Below are positions 28,132 to 37,101 of a DNA stretch of 64,000 nt, in pieces. The notes below the pieces were generated by a model. That model ran no database searches. It had not been told where the DNA came from and saw only the letters and a program-made list of their open reading frames with translations. Every line of letters begins with the position of its first letter. Position 1 is the stretch's first letter. The translations under genes and the position numbers were made by a program. This DNA comes from an uncultured Clostridia bacterium (GTDB lineage Bacteria; Bacillota; Clostridia; Lachnospirales; Lachnospiraceae): the NCBI GenBank assembly GCA_947385955.1, contig CANDNA010000007.1, forward strand, positions 62,001 to 126,000, written 5' to 3'.

Positions 28132-28160
28132 TTGTACTTTTTGTAATAATATTGTAATAT
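28132..28160 (+). promoter_or_regulatory. Promoter for the sugar transferase operon
   Basis: TTGTAC and TAATAT are separated by 17 bases, immediately after the GT2 stop and 30 bases before the sugar transferase ATG. Confidence 0.6.
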
Positions 28161-28189
28161 GTTATGAGGATGGGAGAACCGATGCCGTT

Positions 28190-29599
28190 ATGATCAAGGA
28201 TAATCAGAAATATTTTAACAGATTGCATTTGCTGATCGACGCTGTTATCGTGACATGCTCCTATATGCTGGCGTGGTATCTGAGATTTGAAAGCGTGTTT
28301 GTGACAAAGAAGCAGGGCGTAGGTGTTCTCGAAATGGAAACTTACTTTTACGCCCTTTATTTTATTGTCCCCGGATATATTATTCTCTATTATTTTTTTG
28401 ACATGTATACATCCAAAAGGACTGCCCGGAGAAAGTATGAGGTGTATGGCATATTAAAAGCCAATACAGCCGGCGTCCTTTTATTTCTGGTTGTTTTGTA
28501 TGTGGTAAATCAGCCTGATTTTTCCCGTACGATGATCGTGATTTTTTACGGGGTCAATATTGTACTGTCTACATTGAGCAGGCAGATACTCAGGAATGCC
28601 CTTCAGTATTTCCGCAGAAAGGGTTATAACCTGAAATATATTCTTCTGGTAGGGTATTCCAGAGCCGCAGAAGAATATGTAACGCGGATCAACGCCAACC
28701 CTCAGTGGGGCTATGTAGTCCGGGGGATTCTGGATGACCGGATACCGAGAGGGACTCTGTACAAAGGGGTAAAAGTACTGGGGTCCATAGACAATCTGAC
28801 ATACATTCTGCCGGAAAACAAGCTGGATGAAATTGCCATTACCCTTGCTTTGCAGGATTACGGCCGGCTGGAAGAAATTGTCGATTTATGTGAGAAGTCA
28901 GGTGTGCATACTAAATTCATACCGGACTATAACAGCCTGATTCCCAGCAGGCCCTATACGGAAGATCTGATGGGACTGCCTGTGATCAATATCCGTTATG
29001 TACCGCTGACCAATACACTGAACTGGATTGCCAAGCGGCTGGTGGATATTGCAGGTTCGGCGGCAGGGCTGGTACTGGTTTCCCCGGTTATGCTGGTCAC
29101 TGCGATTGCGGTAAAGCTGTCCAGTCCGGGACCGGTTATTTTCAAACAGGAACGGATCGGCCTGCATAACAAACCGTTCCAGATGTATAAATTCAGGACG
29201 ATGGAGATTCAGAAAGAATCTTCGGAGAAAAAAGCGTGGACCGTGAAAGACGATCCGCGTGTGACCAAAATCGGGAAATTCCTGCGCAGGACAAGCCTGG
29301 ATGAGTTTCCGCAGTTTTATAATATTCTGCGGGGAGACATGAGCCTGGTAGGACCCAGGCCGGAACGGCCCCTTTTTGTGGAAAAGTTCCGGGAAGAGAT
29401 TCCCCGATATATGATCAAACATCAGGTCAGGCCGGGGCTTACCGGCTGGGCCCAGATCAATGGCTACAGAGGAGATACTTCGATTCGCAAGCGGATTGAT
29501 TATGATATATTTTATATAGAAAACTGGACGATGGGACTGGACATCAAAATCCTGTTTCTGACGATCTTCAAGGGGTTTATCAATAAGAATGCATATTAG
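28190..29599 (+). CDS. Polyprenyl-phosphate sugar-1-phosphate transferase (initiating enzyme)
   Basis: A 469-residue membrane enzyme that loads the first sugar phosphate on undecaprenyl phosphate. The N-terminal half has about four spans and a CoA-binding-like Rossmann region (LLVGYSRAAEEYV). The C-terminal catalytic part carries KRLVDIAGSAAGLVLVSP, the KFRTM motif with EFPQFYNILRGDMSLVGPRPERP, and PGLTGWAQINGYRGD, all standard for the WbaP/EpsL family. It has its own promoter. The sugar (glucose, galactose or GlcNAc) is not decidable from motifs. Confidence 0.92.
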   Translation: MIKDNQKYFNRLHLLIDAVIVTCSYMLAWYLRFESVFVTKKQGVGVLEMETYFYALYFIVPGYIILYYFFDMYTSKRTARRKYEVYGILKANTAGVLLFLVVLYVVNQPDFSRTMIVIFYGVNIVLSTLSRQILRNALQYFRRKGYNLKYILLVGYSRAAEEYVTRINANPQWGYVVRGILDDRIPRGTLYKGVKVLGSIDNLTYILPENKLDEIAITLALQDYGRLEEIVDLCEKSGVHTKFIPDYNSLIPSRPYTEDLMGLPVINIRYVPLTNTLNWIAKRLVDIAGSAAGLVLVSPVMLVTAIAVKLSSPGPVIFKQERIGLHNKPFQMYKFRTMEIQKESSEKKAWTVKDDPRVTKIGKFLRRTSLDEFPQFYNILRGDMSLVGPRPERPLFVEKFREEIPRYMIKHQVRPGLTGWAQINGYRGDTSIRKRIDYDIFYIENWTMGLDIKILFLTIFKGFINKNAY

Positions 29600-29632
29600 C
29601 GTACATGCAAATGACAAGGGAGAAGAGATAAG

Positions 29633-31135
29633 ATGTCAACAAGAAATGCAGGGAATGGGAAGCATGGAAAGAGCGGTGTAAAGAATACAGCCGGCGCCGG
29701 AAGCACAGGAAATACAAGGGGTTCCGGCAGTATGGGAAGCTCCCGCAGCACAAGAAGCGCCGGAGATTCCCGCAATATGAGAAGTGCCGGAGATTCCCGC
29801 AGTGCCAGAAGCACAGGAGACTCCCGGAGTGCACGGAGTACAGGAGGTTCCCGCAGCGCCTCTTCCGGCAGGGTCAGAAGCGAGGGCGATGTCAGGGGGA
29901 GAAGCTCCGCAGCCGCAGGCAGAAAAAGAAGCGCAGGCAGTGCAAGAGAGAGGGAATACGAGGAGATCAGGAAGCCCTCAGGCAAAAAGCCGGTTTCCAA
30001 AAAGAAGAAAGCGGCAAAGCGGCGCAGAAGGGCGATTCTGTTTGGCGTGGAAATCCTGATCCTGGTGGTGATGCTGGGCTTTCTGTATACGGTTCTGAAA
30101 ACCGAAAAGGTGGAACGAATCAAAATCGACGAAGAAAAAGTCGTTATGGAAATGAATGAGAATGTGGAAACCAATGAAGTCATGAAGGGCTATCGGAATA
30201 TTGCCCTGTTTGGTGTGGACTCCAGGGAAGGCTCTCTGGGAAAAGGCACCAGGAGTGATACCATTATCATCGCTTCTATCAATCAGGATACGGGCGAGGT
30301 AAAACTGGTGTCCGTATTCCGTGATACCTATCTGAATCTGGGGAACGACAGTTATAATAAATGCAATGCCGCTTATGCAAAAGGCGGCCCGGAACAGGCA
30401 ATTACCATGCTGAATAAGAATCTGGATATGAATATCACCGATTATATTACAGTGGGATTTGACGGCCTGATTGAGGTAATAGATGCACTGGGCGGCGTGG
30501 AGATCAATGTGACACAGGCGGAAATCAAGCATCTGAACAATTATCAGATCAGTATGGTGGGTACTTCCCCTGACGGCGGTGTTACGTTTGTAGCAACCGA
30601 AGGAAAAGATTACACAGAAGTGAAGGAGCCGGGACTGCAGGTATTGAACGGTCTGCAGGCGACTGCATACTGCCGTATCCGTTATATCGGAAACGATTTC
30701 CAGCGCGCACAGCGCCAGCGTGATGTGATCGCAGCCATCGCGGAAAAAGCCAAAACAGCCGATGTCTCGAAGTTAAACGACATTGCCAACGGAATGATGG
30801 GGAATATTTCCACTTCCCTGGACATCGGTGAAATACTGGATGTGATGAAGGATCTGGGAAAATACAGGATTGTGGCCAACGACGGATTCCCTTTTGAACA
30901 GTATCGCACCACCGGTACCGTGGGAGGCAAGGGAAGCTGTGTGATTCCTCAGGATCTGGCAGTGAATGTGGTGGAGCTGCATAAATTCCTGTTCAATGAG
31001 GAAAATTATCAGATATCTTCCGAAGTAGAGGAATTCAGTAAGAAGGTGGCCAGCGACACCGGAAAATATGCCAATACGGCAACGGATGAGTTTACGCAAA
31101 AGGAAAATAATGATGAAGTGGCAGCATCAGAATAA
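29633..31135 (+). CDS. LytR-CpsA-Psr (LCP) family glycopolymer ligase
   Basis: A 500-residue protein. Residues 1-130 form a Ser/Arg/Gly-rich, highly basic cytoplasmic tail with tandem repeats. A membrane span lies at about 136-156 and the LCP domain at about 185-410. The LCP core shows IALFGVDSREG, GTRSDTIIIASI, VSVFRDTYL, NAAYAKGG and YCRIRYIGNDFQRAQRQRDVI, with the phosphate-binding arginines intact. LCP enzymes transfer teichoic acid or capsule chains from the lipid carrier to peptidoglycan, which fits its place behind the initiating transferase. The ATG at 29633 has AAGAGATAAG upstream. Confidence 0.92.
   Translation: MSTRNAGNGKHGKSGVKNTAGAGSTGNTRGSGSMGSSRSTRSAGDSRNMRSAGDSRSARSTGDSRSARSTGGSRSASSGRVRSEGDVRGRSSAAAGRKRSAGSAREREYEEIRKPSGKKPVSKKKKAAKRRRRAILFGVEILILVVMLGFLYTVLKTEKVERIKIDEEKVVMEMNENVETNEVMKGYRNIALFGVDSREGSLGKGTRSDTIIIASINQDTGEVKLVSVFRDTYLNLGNDSYNKCNAAYAKGGPEQAITMLNKNLDMNITDYITVGFDGLIEVIDALGGVEINVTQAEIKHLNNYQISMVGTSPDGGVTFVATEGKDYTEVKEPGLQVLNGLQATAYCRIRYIGNDFQRAQRQRDVIAAIAEKAKTADVSKLNDIANGMMGNISTSLDIGEILDVMKDLGKYRIVANDGFPFEQYRTTGTVGGKGSCVIPQDLAVNVVELHKFLFNEENYQISSEVEEFSKKVASDTGKYANTATDEFTQKENNDEVAASE
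29740..29880 (+). repeat. Coding repeat of Ser-Arg-Gly units in the LCP protein
   Basis: About four related units of 9-10 residues, of the form RSAGDSRSA, are encoded in tandem, with a GGAGATTCCCGCA-like DNA core repeated. They add positive charge to the cytoplasmic tail. Confidence 0.7.
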
Positions 31136-31151
31136 AAAGGAAATTGCACGG

Positions 31152-31176
31152 AAGGGGCCGGATTTTGGCCCCTTTT
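31152..31176 (+). terminator. Intrinsic terminator after the LCP gene
   Basis: AAGGGGCC and GGCCCCTT form an 8-base stem with a 7-base loop followed by a short T-run and TTTT further on, 16 bases after the LCP stop. Confidence 0.75.
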
Positions 31177-31201
31177 ATGCCTTTTACAGAAAGTGGGAAG
31201 T

Positions 31202-32131
31202 ATGGAAGAAAAGATAGATATTATTATTCCGACCTTAAAACCGCAGCAGGAATTTGCGGATTTGCTGGAGGCGCTGGAAAACCAGACGGTAAGGCCGAAT
31301 AAAATTATCGTGATGAATACGGAAGAAAAATACTTTGAACGGCTCAAATATGGCACGAAACAGATCAAAAAATATCCCAATGTGGAAGTGCACCATCTTT
31401 CCAGCAGAGAATTTGACCACGGGAATACAAGAAACCAGGGGGTGAAAAAGTCATCCGCCCCTTATTTTGTATGTATGACACAGGATGCGGTCCCGAAGGA
31501 TTCTCTGCTGCTGGAAAAGCTGGTGGAACCTCTGCTGAGAAAAGAGGCTGCGGTCAGCTATGCCAGGCAGCTTCCAAAGCCGGGATGCAGCCCGGTAGAA
31601 TGTTTTATCAAGGACTTTAACTATCCGGAGACTTCCCGTCTGAAGGGACAGGAGGATCTGGAAGAGCTGGGTATCAAGACTTTTTTCTGCTCCAATGCCT
31701 GTGCTGCCTATGACAGGGAGGTTTTTGATGAATTGGGAGGCTTCATCCGGCATACGATCTTTAACGAAGACATGATTTATGCTGCGGGCGTGATAAAGTC
31801 CGGCAGGAAAATCGCCTATACAGCCCAGGCACAGGTCCTTCATTCTCACAATTATTCCTGGCTGGAAAATTTCCACAGGAATTTTGACCTGGGCGTGTCA
31901 CAGGCGGATCATCCGGAAGTGTTTAAAGGGATCAGATCCGAAACGGAAGGAATCAAAATGATCCGGCAGATGACCGGATATCTGAAGGAGACAGGAAACG
32001 GCAGGCTGATTCTCCCCATGCTCTGGGGAAGCGGCTGGAAATTTCTGGGTTACCGGCTGGGAAAACTCCATACCTGGCTCCCGGAGTCTTTTGTGAAACG
32101 CTGCAGCATGAATCGGAGATATTGGCAGTAA
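31202..32131 (+). CDS. GT2 glycosyltransferase
   Basis: A 309-residue GT2-fold enzyme: IDIIIPTLKP at the start, KIIVMNT, FDHGNTRNQG, then MTQDAVPKD in place of the usual DxD and FNEDMIYAAGVI. This pattern is that of the rhamnosyltransferase subgroup with the HGxxRN loop. The ATG at 31202 has AAGTGGGAAG upstream; a GTG at 31193 is an alternative. It lies between the LCP terminator and glmS, 21 bases before the latter. Confidence 0.8.
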   Translation: MEEKIDIIIPTLKPQQEFADLLEALENQTVRPNKIIVMNTEEKYFERLKYGTKQIKKYPNVEVHHLSSREFDHGNTRNQGVKKSSAPYFVCMTQDAVPKDSLLLEKLVEPLLRKEAAVSYARQLPKPGCSPVECFIKDFNYPETSRLKGQEDLEELGIKTFFCSNACAAYDREVFDELGGFIRHTIFNEDMIYAAGVIKSGRKIAYTAQAQVLHSHNYSWLENFHRNFDLGVSQADHPEVFKGIRSETEGIKMIRQMTGYLKETGNGRLILPMLWGSGWKFLGYRLGKLHTWLPESFVKRCSMNRRYWQ

Positions 32132-32152
32132 TTGCCAGAAAGGCAGGACAGT

Positions 32153-33979
32153 ATGTGCGGTATTGTAGGATATATTGGAAGCAAGCAGGCGGCGCCTGTG
32201 ATTCTGGACGGACTTTCCAGACTGGAATACAGGGGGTATGATTCTGCCGGTATGGCGGTGTTTGACGGAACAAATGTGAACATCACCAAGGCGGTGGGAC
32301 GGCTGAAGGTACTGGAAGAGCTGACCCACGGGGGAGAAACCATGCCGGGGACGGCAGGAATCGGGCATACGAGATGGGCAACCCACGGAGTGCCCAATGA
32401 TGTCAATTCCCATCCCCATTTTAACAAAAGCCATACCATTACCGTAGTGCACAATGGGATCATCGAAAATTACATAGCGCTGCGCAATAAACTGATGAAA
32501 AAGGGGTATGCCTTTGTATCGGAAACGGATACAGAGGTGGTGGCGCAGATGCTGGATTACTATAACAATGGGAATCCGCTGGAAACCATTCTGAAAGTGC
32601 TTCACCGGATTGAAGGCTCCTATGCACTGGGCATTATGTTTGCAGACCATCCGGGCGAGATCTTTGCCGCCAGAAAAGGCAGCCCGCTGATCGTGGGCCA
32701 GAGTAAGGACGGCTGCTTTATTGCTTCCGATGTACCGGCCATCCTCCGCTATACGAGAACGGTTTATTTTGTGGATGAACTGGAAATCGTGCGCCTGAGA
32801 GCGGATCATATGCATTTCTACACAATGGATGAGGAGGAAATCGAAAAAGAGCCGACCACCATTGAATGGGACGCCAATGCGGCAGAAAAAGCCGGTTATG
32901 AGCATTTTATGCTGAAAGAAATGTATGAACAGCCGAAAACGGTAACAGATACCCTGACACCCCGGATTCAAAAGGATCAGATTGAAATTGAAGAGCTGGG
33001 CCTTGACGATGGGGAGATACAGGGCATCAAAAAGATCCATATTGTTGCCTGCGGCTCTGCCTATCATGCGGGAGTAACCGGGAAATATGTGCTGGAAGGC
33101 CTGGCAAGGATTCCGGTGGAAGTGGATCTGGCCTCGGAATTTCGTTACAGGAACCCGATTCTGGAGGAAGGCGGGATGGTCATAGCCATCAGCCAGTCCG
33201 GTGAAACGGCAGATACGCTGGCGGCAGTCAGAGAGGCAAAGCAGAGAGGCTTTCAGGTATTGGGGATCGTCAATGTGGTGGGAAGCTCCATTGCCAGAGA
33301 GGCCGATCATGTGATGTATACATGGGCCGGGCCGGAAATCGCTGTGGCAACTACCAAAGCCTACAGTGCCCAGCTTGTGGCATTGTATCTTCTGGCCGTA
33401 AAATTCGCGTCGGTCAAACAGACAATCGATAAAAATACCTACCGTTTATTGCTGCGGGATCTGAAGCGGCTGCCGGATCAGATTGAAATGCTTTTAAACA
33501 ATAAAGAAAAGATTCAGCATTTTGCCAATCGTTACATAGGGGCAAAGGATGTATTTTTCATCGGCAGAGGGATTGATTATGCCATTTCCCTGGAAGGTTC
33601 CCTGAAATTAAAGGAAATCTCTTATATTCATTCAGAGGCCTATGCAGCCGGGGAACTGAAACACGGAACCATTTCCCTGATTGAGGAGGGCACTCTGGTG
33701 GCAGCGGTTTCCACCCAGCCGTCCCTGTATCAGAAAACCATCAGCAATATGGTGGAGGTAAAGGCAAGGGGCGCCTTTTTACTGGCGGTAACCAATGAAG
33801 GGAACCGGGAAATCGAAAAGGTATCCGATTATACGATTTATATTCCGGAAACCAATCCGTTTTTCACCAACTCCCTGGCCATCATCCCATTGCAGTTGTT
33901 CGGCTATTATGTGGCAGTGGGCAAAGGCTGTGATGTGGATAAGCCGAGAAACCTGGCCAAATCCGTTACTGTGGAGTAA
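32153..33979 (+). CDS. glmS: Glutamine--fructose-6-phosphate aminotransferase
   Basis: A 608-residue enzyme making glucosamine-6-phosphate from fructose-6-phosphate and glutamine, the entry to UDP-GlcNAc for wall and surface polymers. The start MCGIVGYIG is chosen because Cys2 must become the N-terminal nucleophile. GHTRWATHG and the two SIS domains (ACGSAYHAG, ISQSGETADT, GRGIDYAISLEGSLKLKEISY) are intact and the C-terminus ends KSVTVE as usual. No glmS ribozyme-like leader can fit in the 21-base gap, so regulation by that ribozyme looks absent. Confidence 0.97.
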   Translation: MCGIVGYIGSKQAAPVILDGLSRLEYRGYDSAGMAVFDGTNVNITKAVGRLKVLEELTHGGETMPGTAGIGHTRWATHGVPNDVNSHPHFNKSHTITVVHNGIIENYIALRNKLMKKGYAFVSETDTEVVAQMLDYYNNGNPLETILKVLHRIEGSYALGIMFADHPGEIFAARKGSPLIVGQSKDGCFIASDVPAILRYTRTVYFVDELEIVRLRADHMHFYTMDEEEIEKEPTTIEWDANAAEKAGYEHFMLKEMYEQPKTVTDTLTPRIQKDQIEIEELGLDDGEIQGIKKIHIVACGSAYHAGVTGKYVLEGLARIPVEVDLASEFRYRNPILEEGGMVIAISQSGETADTLAAVREAKQRGFQVLGIVNVVGSSIAREADHVMYTWAGPEIAVATTKAYSAQLVALYLLAVKFASVKQTIDKNTYRLLLRDLKRLPDQIEMLLNNKEKIQHFANRYIGAKDVFFIGRGIDYAISLEGSLKLKEISYIHSEAYAAGELKHGTISLIEEGTLVAAVSTQPSLYQKTISNMVEVKARGAFLLAVTNEGNREIEKVSDYTIYIPETNPFFTNSLAIIPLQLFGYYVAVGKGCDVDKPRNLAKSVTVE

Positions 33980-35354
33980 GAGGGGCCGGGTCCTTTGGCA
34001 TACGCTGAAATTCCCGGCGGATGGCAGAAAATGCAATCAAAAAGGCAAGGAAGTCGGAAGCCGGGCCTGCAAAGCGGATGCCGTCCAGCCCAAAGGCGGC
34101 GGCGAACAGAATCATAAACGGAATCAGCAGAAAAATCTGTCTGGTCAGAGACAGGAGTGCACCGTATCTGGCCTTCCCGATCTGAGAAAAGAAGAGGGTA
34201 TTTAAGGTCGTGGTGCCATTTAAAAAAGTGCAGAACAGGAAGGTACGCATATAGGCGACGGCAAATTCCATATACAGGGGATTGCCGGCGCCGAAGAGGC
34301 TGATGATCTGCCGGGCAAAGAGCTGAAAGCAGGAAAAGCCCACAAGGGAGATCAGGATACAGGATTTTTTTCCCATCCGGAATACACTCCGGACCCGCCC
34401 GTAAAATCCCGCTCCATAGTTGATGCCGGTAATGGGCTGCATCCCCTGGATCACCCCCATAATGACAGAGCTTAAAATCAGATCCACCTTGGTTACAATA
34501 CCGGCCACCGCCAGCGGGATTTCACTGCCATAGGCAGAGGAGGTACCGTAAAAGCGGAGCAGATTGTTCATAACGATCTGGACAAACATAGTGGAAATCC
34601 GGTTAAACATAGGGGTCAGCCCCAGAGACATTACTATGAGAAGGACCTTTCCTCTGGGGAGAAAGTCTCTGGCTGTGAGAGTGATATTTTTAAAACGGGG
34701 CAGATAAGCCAGTGCACAGAGGGCGGAAACCATCTGGCTGATGACAGTGGCCCAGGCTGCGCCTGCAATCCCCCAGGTAAATACATACATGAAGAGAAAG
34801 TCCAGTATTACATTCAGGACAGCGCCGCTGACCATACAGAGCATGGACCATTTGGGACTGCCGTCCGAGCGGATGAGCTGATTGCCTCCGGTGGACAGCA
34901 GAAGGAAGGGAATACCGAAGGAAGTGATCCTGACATATTCCAGTGCATACGGATAAATCTGACCGGTGGAACCGAACAGATACAGCAGAGGATTCATAAA
35001 CAGATGGATCAGCAAAGTAATCAGGATTCCGGTCAGAAGCAATGTGCCGAAAGCGGTACCCGTCACTTCCCTGGCCCGTTCCCGGTTCCCCTTTCCGAGC
35101 TCCAGATTAAAATGAGAGGCAGCGCCGACTCCGATAAACAGGGCAATGGCCATACAGACGGTGGTGATGGGCAGTGCCACATTGGTGGCGGCATTTCCCA
35201 GATAACCGATCCAGTGGCCGATATAGATCTGATCAATAATATTATAAAGGGCGCTGACCAGATTGCTGGTAATGGCCGGTATGGCGAACCGGGGCAGCAG
35301 TGTCCTGATCTCTTCTGTCAGCAGCGGGTTTTGCTTTGCAGATGTATTGTCCAT
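33966..35354 (-). CDS. MATE-family multidrug/sodium efflux transporter
   Basis: A 462-residue protein with twelve spans. It opens LLPRFAIPAITSNLVSALYNIIDQIYIGHWIG, the first-repeat MATE signature (bases 35230-35330), and the second half starts similarly after about residue 235. It exports cationic compounds by sodium or proton exchange in known members. Its stop overlaps the glmS stop by 14 bases in convergent order. GAGG lies 8 bases before the ATG. Confidence 0.9.
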   Translation of the reverse strand: MDNTSAKQNPLLTEEIRTLLPRFAIPAITSNLVSALYNIIDQIYIGHWIGYLGNAATNVALPITTVCMAIALFIGVGAASHFNLELGKGNRERAREVTGTAFGTLLLTGILITLLIHLFMNPLLYLFGSTGQIYPYALEYVRITSFGIPFLLLSTGGNQLIRSDGSPKWSMLCMVSGAVLNVILDFLFMYVFTWGIAGAAWATVISQMVSALCALAYLPRFKNITLTARDFLPRGKVLLIVMSLGLTPMFNRISTMFVQIVMNNLLRFYGTSSAYGSEIPLAVAGIVTKVDLILSSVIMGVIQGMQPITGINYGAGFYGRVRSVFRMGKKSCILISLVGFSCFQLFARQIISLFGAGNPLYMEFAVAYMRTFLFCTFLNGTTTLNTLFFSQIGKARYGALLSLTRQIFLLIPFMILFAAAFGLDGIRFAGPASDFLAFLIAFSAIRREFQRMPKDPAPLTPQ

Positions 35355-35589
35355 AAGAAAAACCTCAATCGAAGGTATGATGATCTGATGCTTTCCATAT
35401 CATTATATACGATATGGGGTCATAAGAAAATACGGGAATCGAAAAGCGGCCTGCCATTTTTTCATAAATTATGCATACTTTTATCACATTTTAGACACAA
35501 ATCCGGTCTATACTGAAATCAGACAACAGGAAAAAGATTTCACGACAGCACAGTGGAAGGAAATCGTAAACAGAAAAGAGGTTTTGATT

Positions 35590-36924
35590 ATGTATGGAAA
35601 TAATTATCCAAATGATTTTGACAGCGGCAAAAACAATACACAGGGAATTTACAGTGCATATCAAAGCACGCCTCCCATACCGGAAGAGCCTGTGCAGAAA
35701 AAGAAACATGGACTTTTGAAAAAACTGGCAGTGGCCGGCAGCGTGGGGCTTTGCTTCGGGCTTTTTGCCGGGGCCGGATTTTATGGGGTATATTCGATGA
35801 CCGGAATGGGCAGGGAGAGCGGGGCCAGAACAGCAGTGGAAACCCAGGCTCCGGCCTCTTCCCAGAATGCCGGTATGATATCGGCAGGCACTGCCGGCAC
35901 CAATGCGGTCACTGCAGTGACAACGGATGTGACAGGGGTGGTGGAGCATGCCATGCCTACGGTAGTATCCATTACCAATGTGTTTACGGAACAGTCCAAT
36001 TTTTTCGGCCAGAAGATAGAAAATTCCAATGAAGCCAGCGGATCCGGGATCATCGTGGGAGAAAATGATACGGAACTGCTGGTTGTGACCAATCAGCATG
36101 TGATTGCAGATGCGGATACCCTGCATGTACAGTTTATCGACGGGAATCAGGCGCAGGCACAGGTAAAAGGCTATGATTCGGAAAAAGACCTGGCAGTGAT
36201 TGCCGTGCCCCTTGATCAGATCGAAAGCAGTACCAGGGACAGCATTAAAGTTGCCACACTGGGAGATTCGGAAGCACTGACAGTGGGAGAACCGGCTGTT
36301 GCCATCGGCAACGCACTGGGGTATGGTCCGTCAGTGACCACCGGTGTGATCAGTGCACTGGACAGAGAGATTGAGGGCAATGGAAACGGCAATAAGCTGA
36401 TTCAGACAGATGCGTCCATCAATCCGGGCAACTCCGGCGGCGGCCTGTTCAATATCAACGGGGAGGTCATCGGCATCAATTCCAATAAGATCGGCGGCAC
36501 CTTTGTGGAAGGTATGGGATATGCCATCCCGATTTCTTCCGCAAGACCGATTATTGAAGATCTGATGTCCAAGACGACCAAAGGAGCGAAAGTAGCAGAG
36601 GGAGAGAAATCCTATCTGGGTATCTCCGGCGTGAATGTAACGGAAGAAGTGTCCCAGATGTATGGGCTGCCCAAAGGCGTTTATGTAGGCCAGGTGTACG
36701 AGGGGACGGCTGCCCAGAAGGCAGGGCTGGTACGGGGGGATATCATCACCAAATTTGACGGCAGCAGCATATCTTCTATGGAAGAACTGCAGTCGATGAT
36801 GGAATACTATGCGGCGGGCACCGAAGTGGAAATTACCATCCAGCAGGGCAGCGCAGGCGGTTATCAGGAAAAGAAAATCACCATTGTACTGGGATCCAGA
36901 GCCGAGGCGGACGAACAGGAATAA
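35590..36924 (+). CDS. HtrA/DegP-type serine protease with PDZ domain
   Basis: This 444-residue envelope quality-control protease has a cytoplasmic N-terminus of about 45 residues and one membrane span (46-68). An S1C trypsin-like domain and one C-terminal PDZ domain (about 345-435) follow. The triad is visible: His in VVTNQHVI, Asp in SEKDLAVIAV and Ser in NPGNSGGGLFN. AGAGG precedes the ATG at 35590. It is flanked by a terminator and looks monocistronic. Confidence 0.93.
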   Translation: MYGNNYPNDFDSGKNNTQGIYSAYQSTPPIPEEPVQKKKHGLLKKLAVAGSVGLCFGLFAGAGFYGVYSMTGMGRESGARTAVETQAPASSQNAGMISAGTAGTNAVTAVTTDVTGVVEHAMPTVVSITNVFTEQSNFFGQKIENSNEASGSGIIVGENDTELLVVTNQHVIADADTLHVQFIDGNQAQAQVKGYDSEKDLAVIAVPLDQIESSTRDSIKVATLGDSEALTVGEPAVAIGNALGYGPSVTTGVISALDREIEGNGNGNKLIQTDASINPGNSGGGLFNINGEVIGINSNKIGGTFVEGMGYAIPISSARPIIEDLMSKTTKGAKVAEGEKSYLGISGVNVTEEVSQMYGLPKGVYVGQVYEGTAAQKAGLVRGDIITKFDGSSISSMEELQSMMEYYAAGTEVEITIQQGSAGGYQEKKITIVLGSRAEADEQE

Positions 36925-36943
36925 ATACAAATACTGGCAGACG

Positions 36944-36985
36944 GCAGCAGGAAGCATTGTATGTGCTTTCTGCTGCTTTGTGTTT
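36944..36985 (+). terminator. Intrinsic terminator after htrA-like gene
   Basis: A 13-base stem (GCAGCAGGAAGCA with TGCTTTCTGCTGC, one G-T pair) and a 7-base loop are followed by TTTGTGTTT, 20 bases after the protease stop. Confidence 0.75.
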
Positions 36986-36998
36986 AGAAAATGTTAAC

Positions 36999-37027
36999 TT
37001 GTAGGAAAACGGGGGATGTTATATAAT
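36999..37027 (+). promoter_or_regulatory. Promoter for the clpX-like gene
   Basis: TTGTAG and a perfect TATAAT are separated by 17 bases, giving a leader of about 68 bases. Confidence 0.65.
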
Positions 37028-37101
37028 AAGCACAGATGCGCCCTGTGCCAAAGCAGGGGAGGATGGCAAGGAGCTGCCGGATAAGGCAAAAGGAGAAAAA
37101 C

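Noticed and set aside
32132-32153. glmS ribozyme upstream of glmS
   Set aside because: Only 21 bases separate the GT2 stop from glmS, too short for the ribozyme.
35470-35530. Promoter for the HtrA-like gene
   Set aside because: A TATACT hexamer is present but no -35 hexamer lies at a suitable distance.
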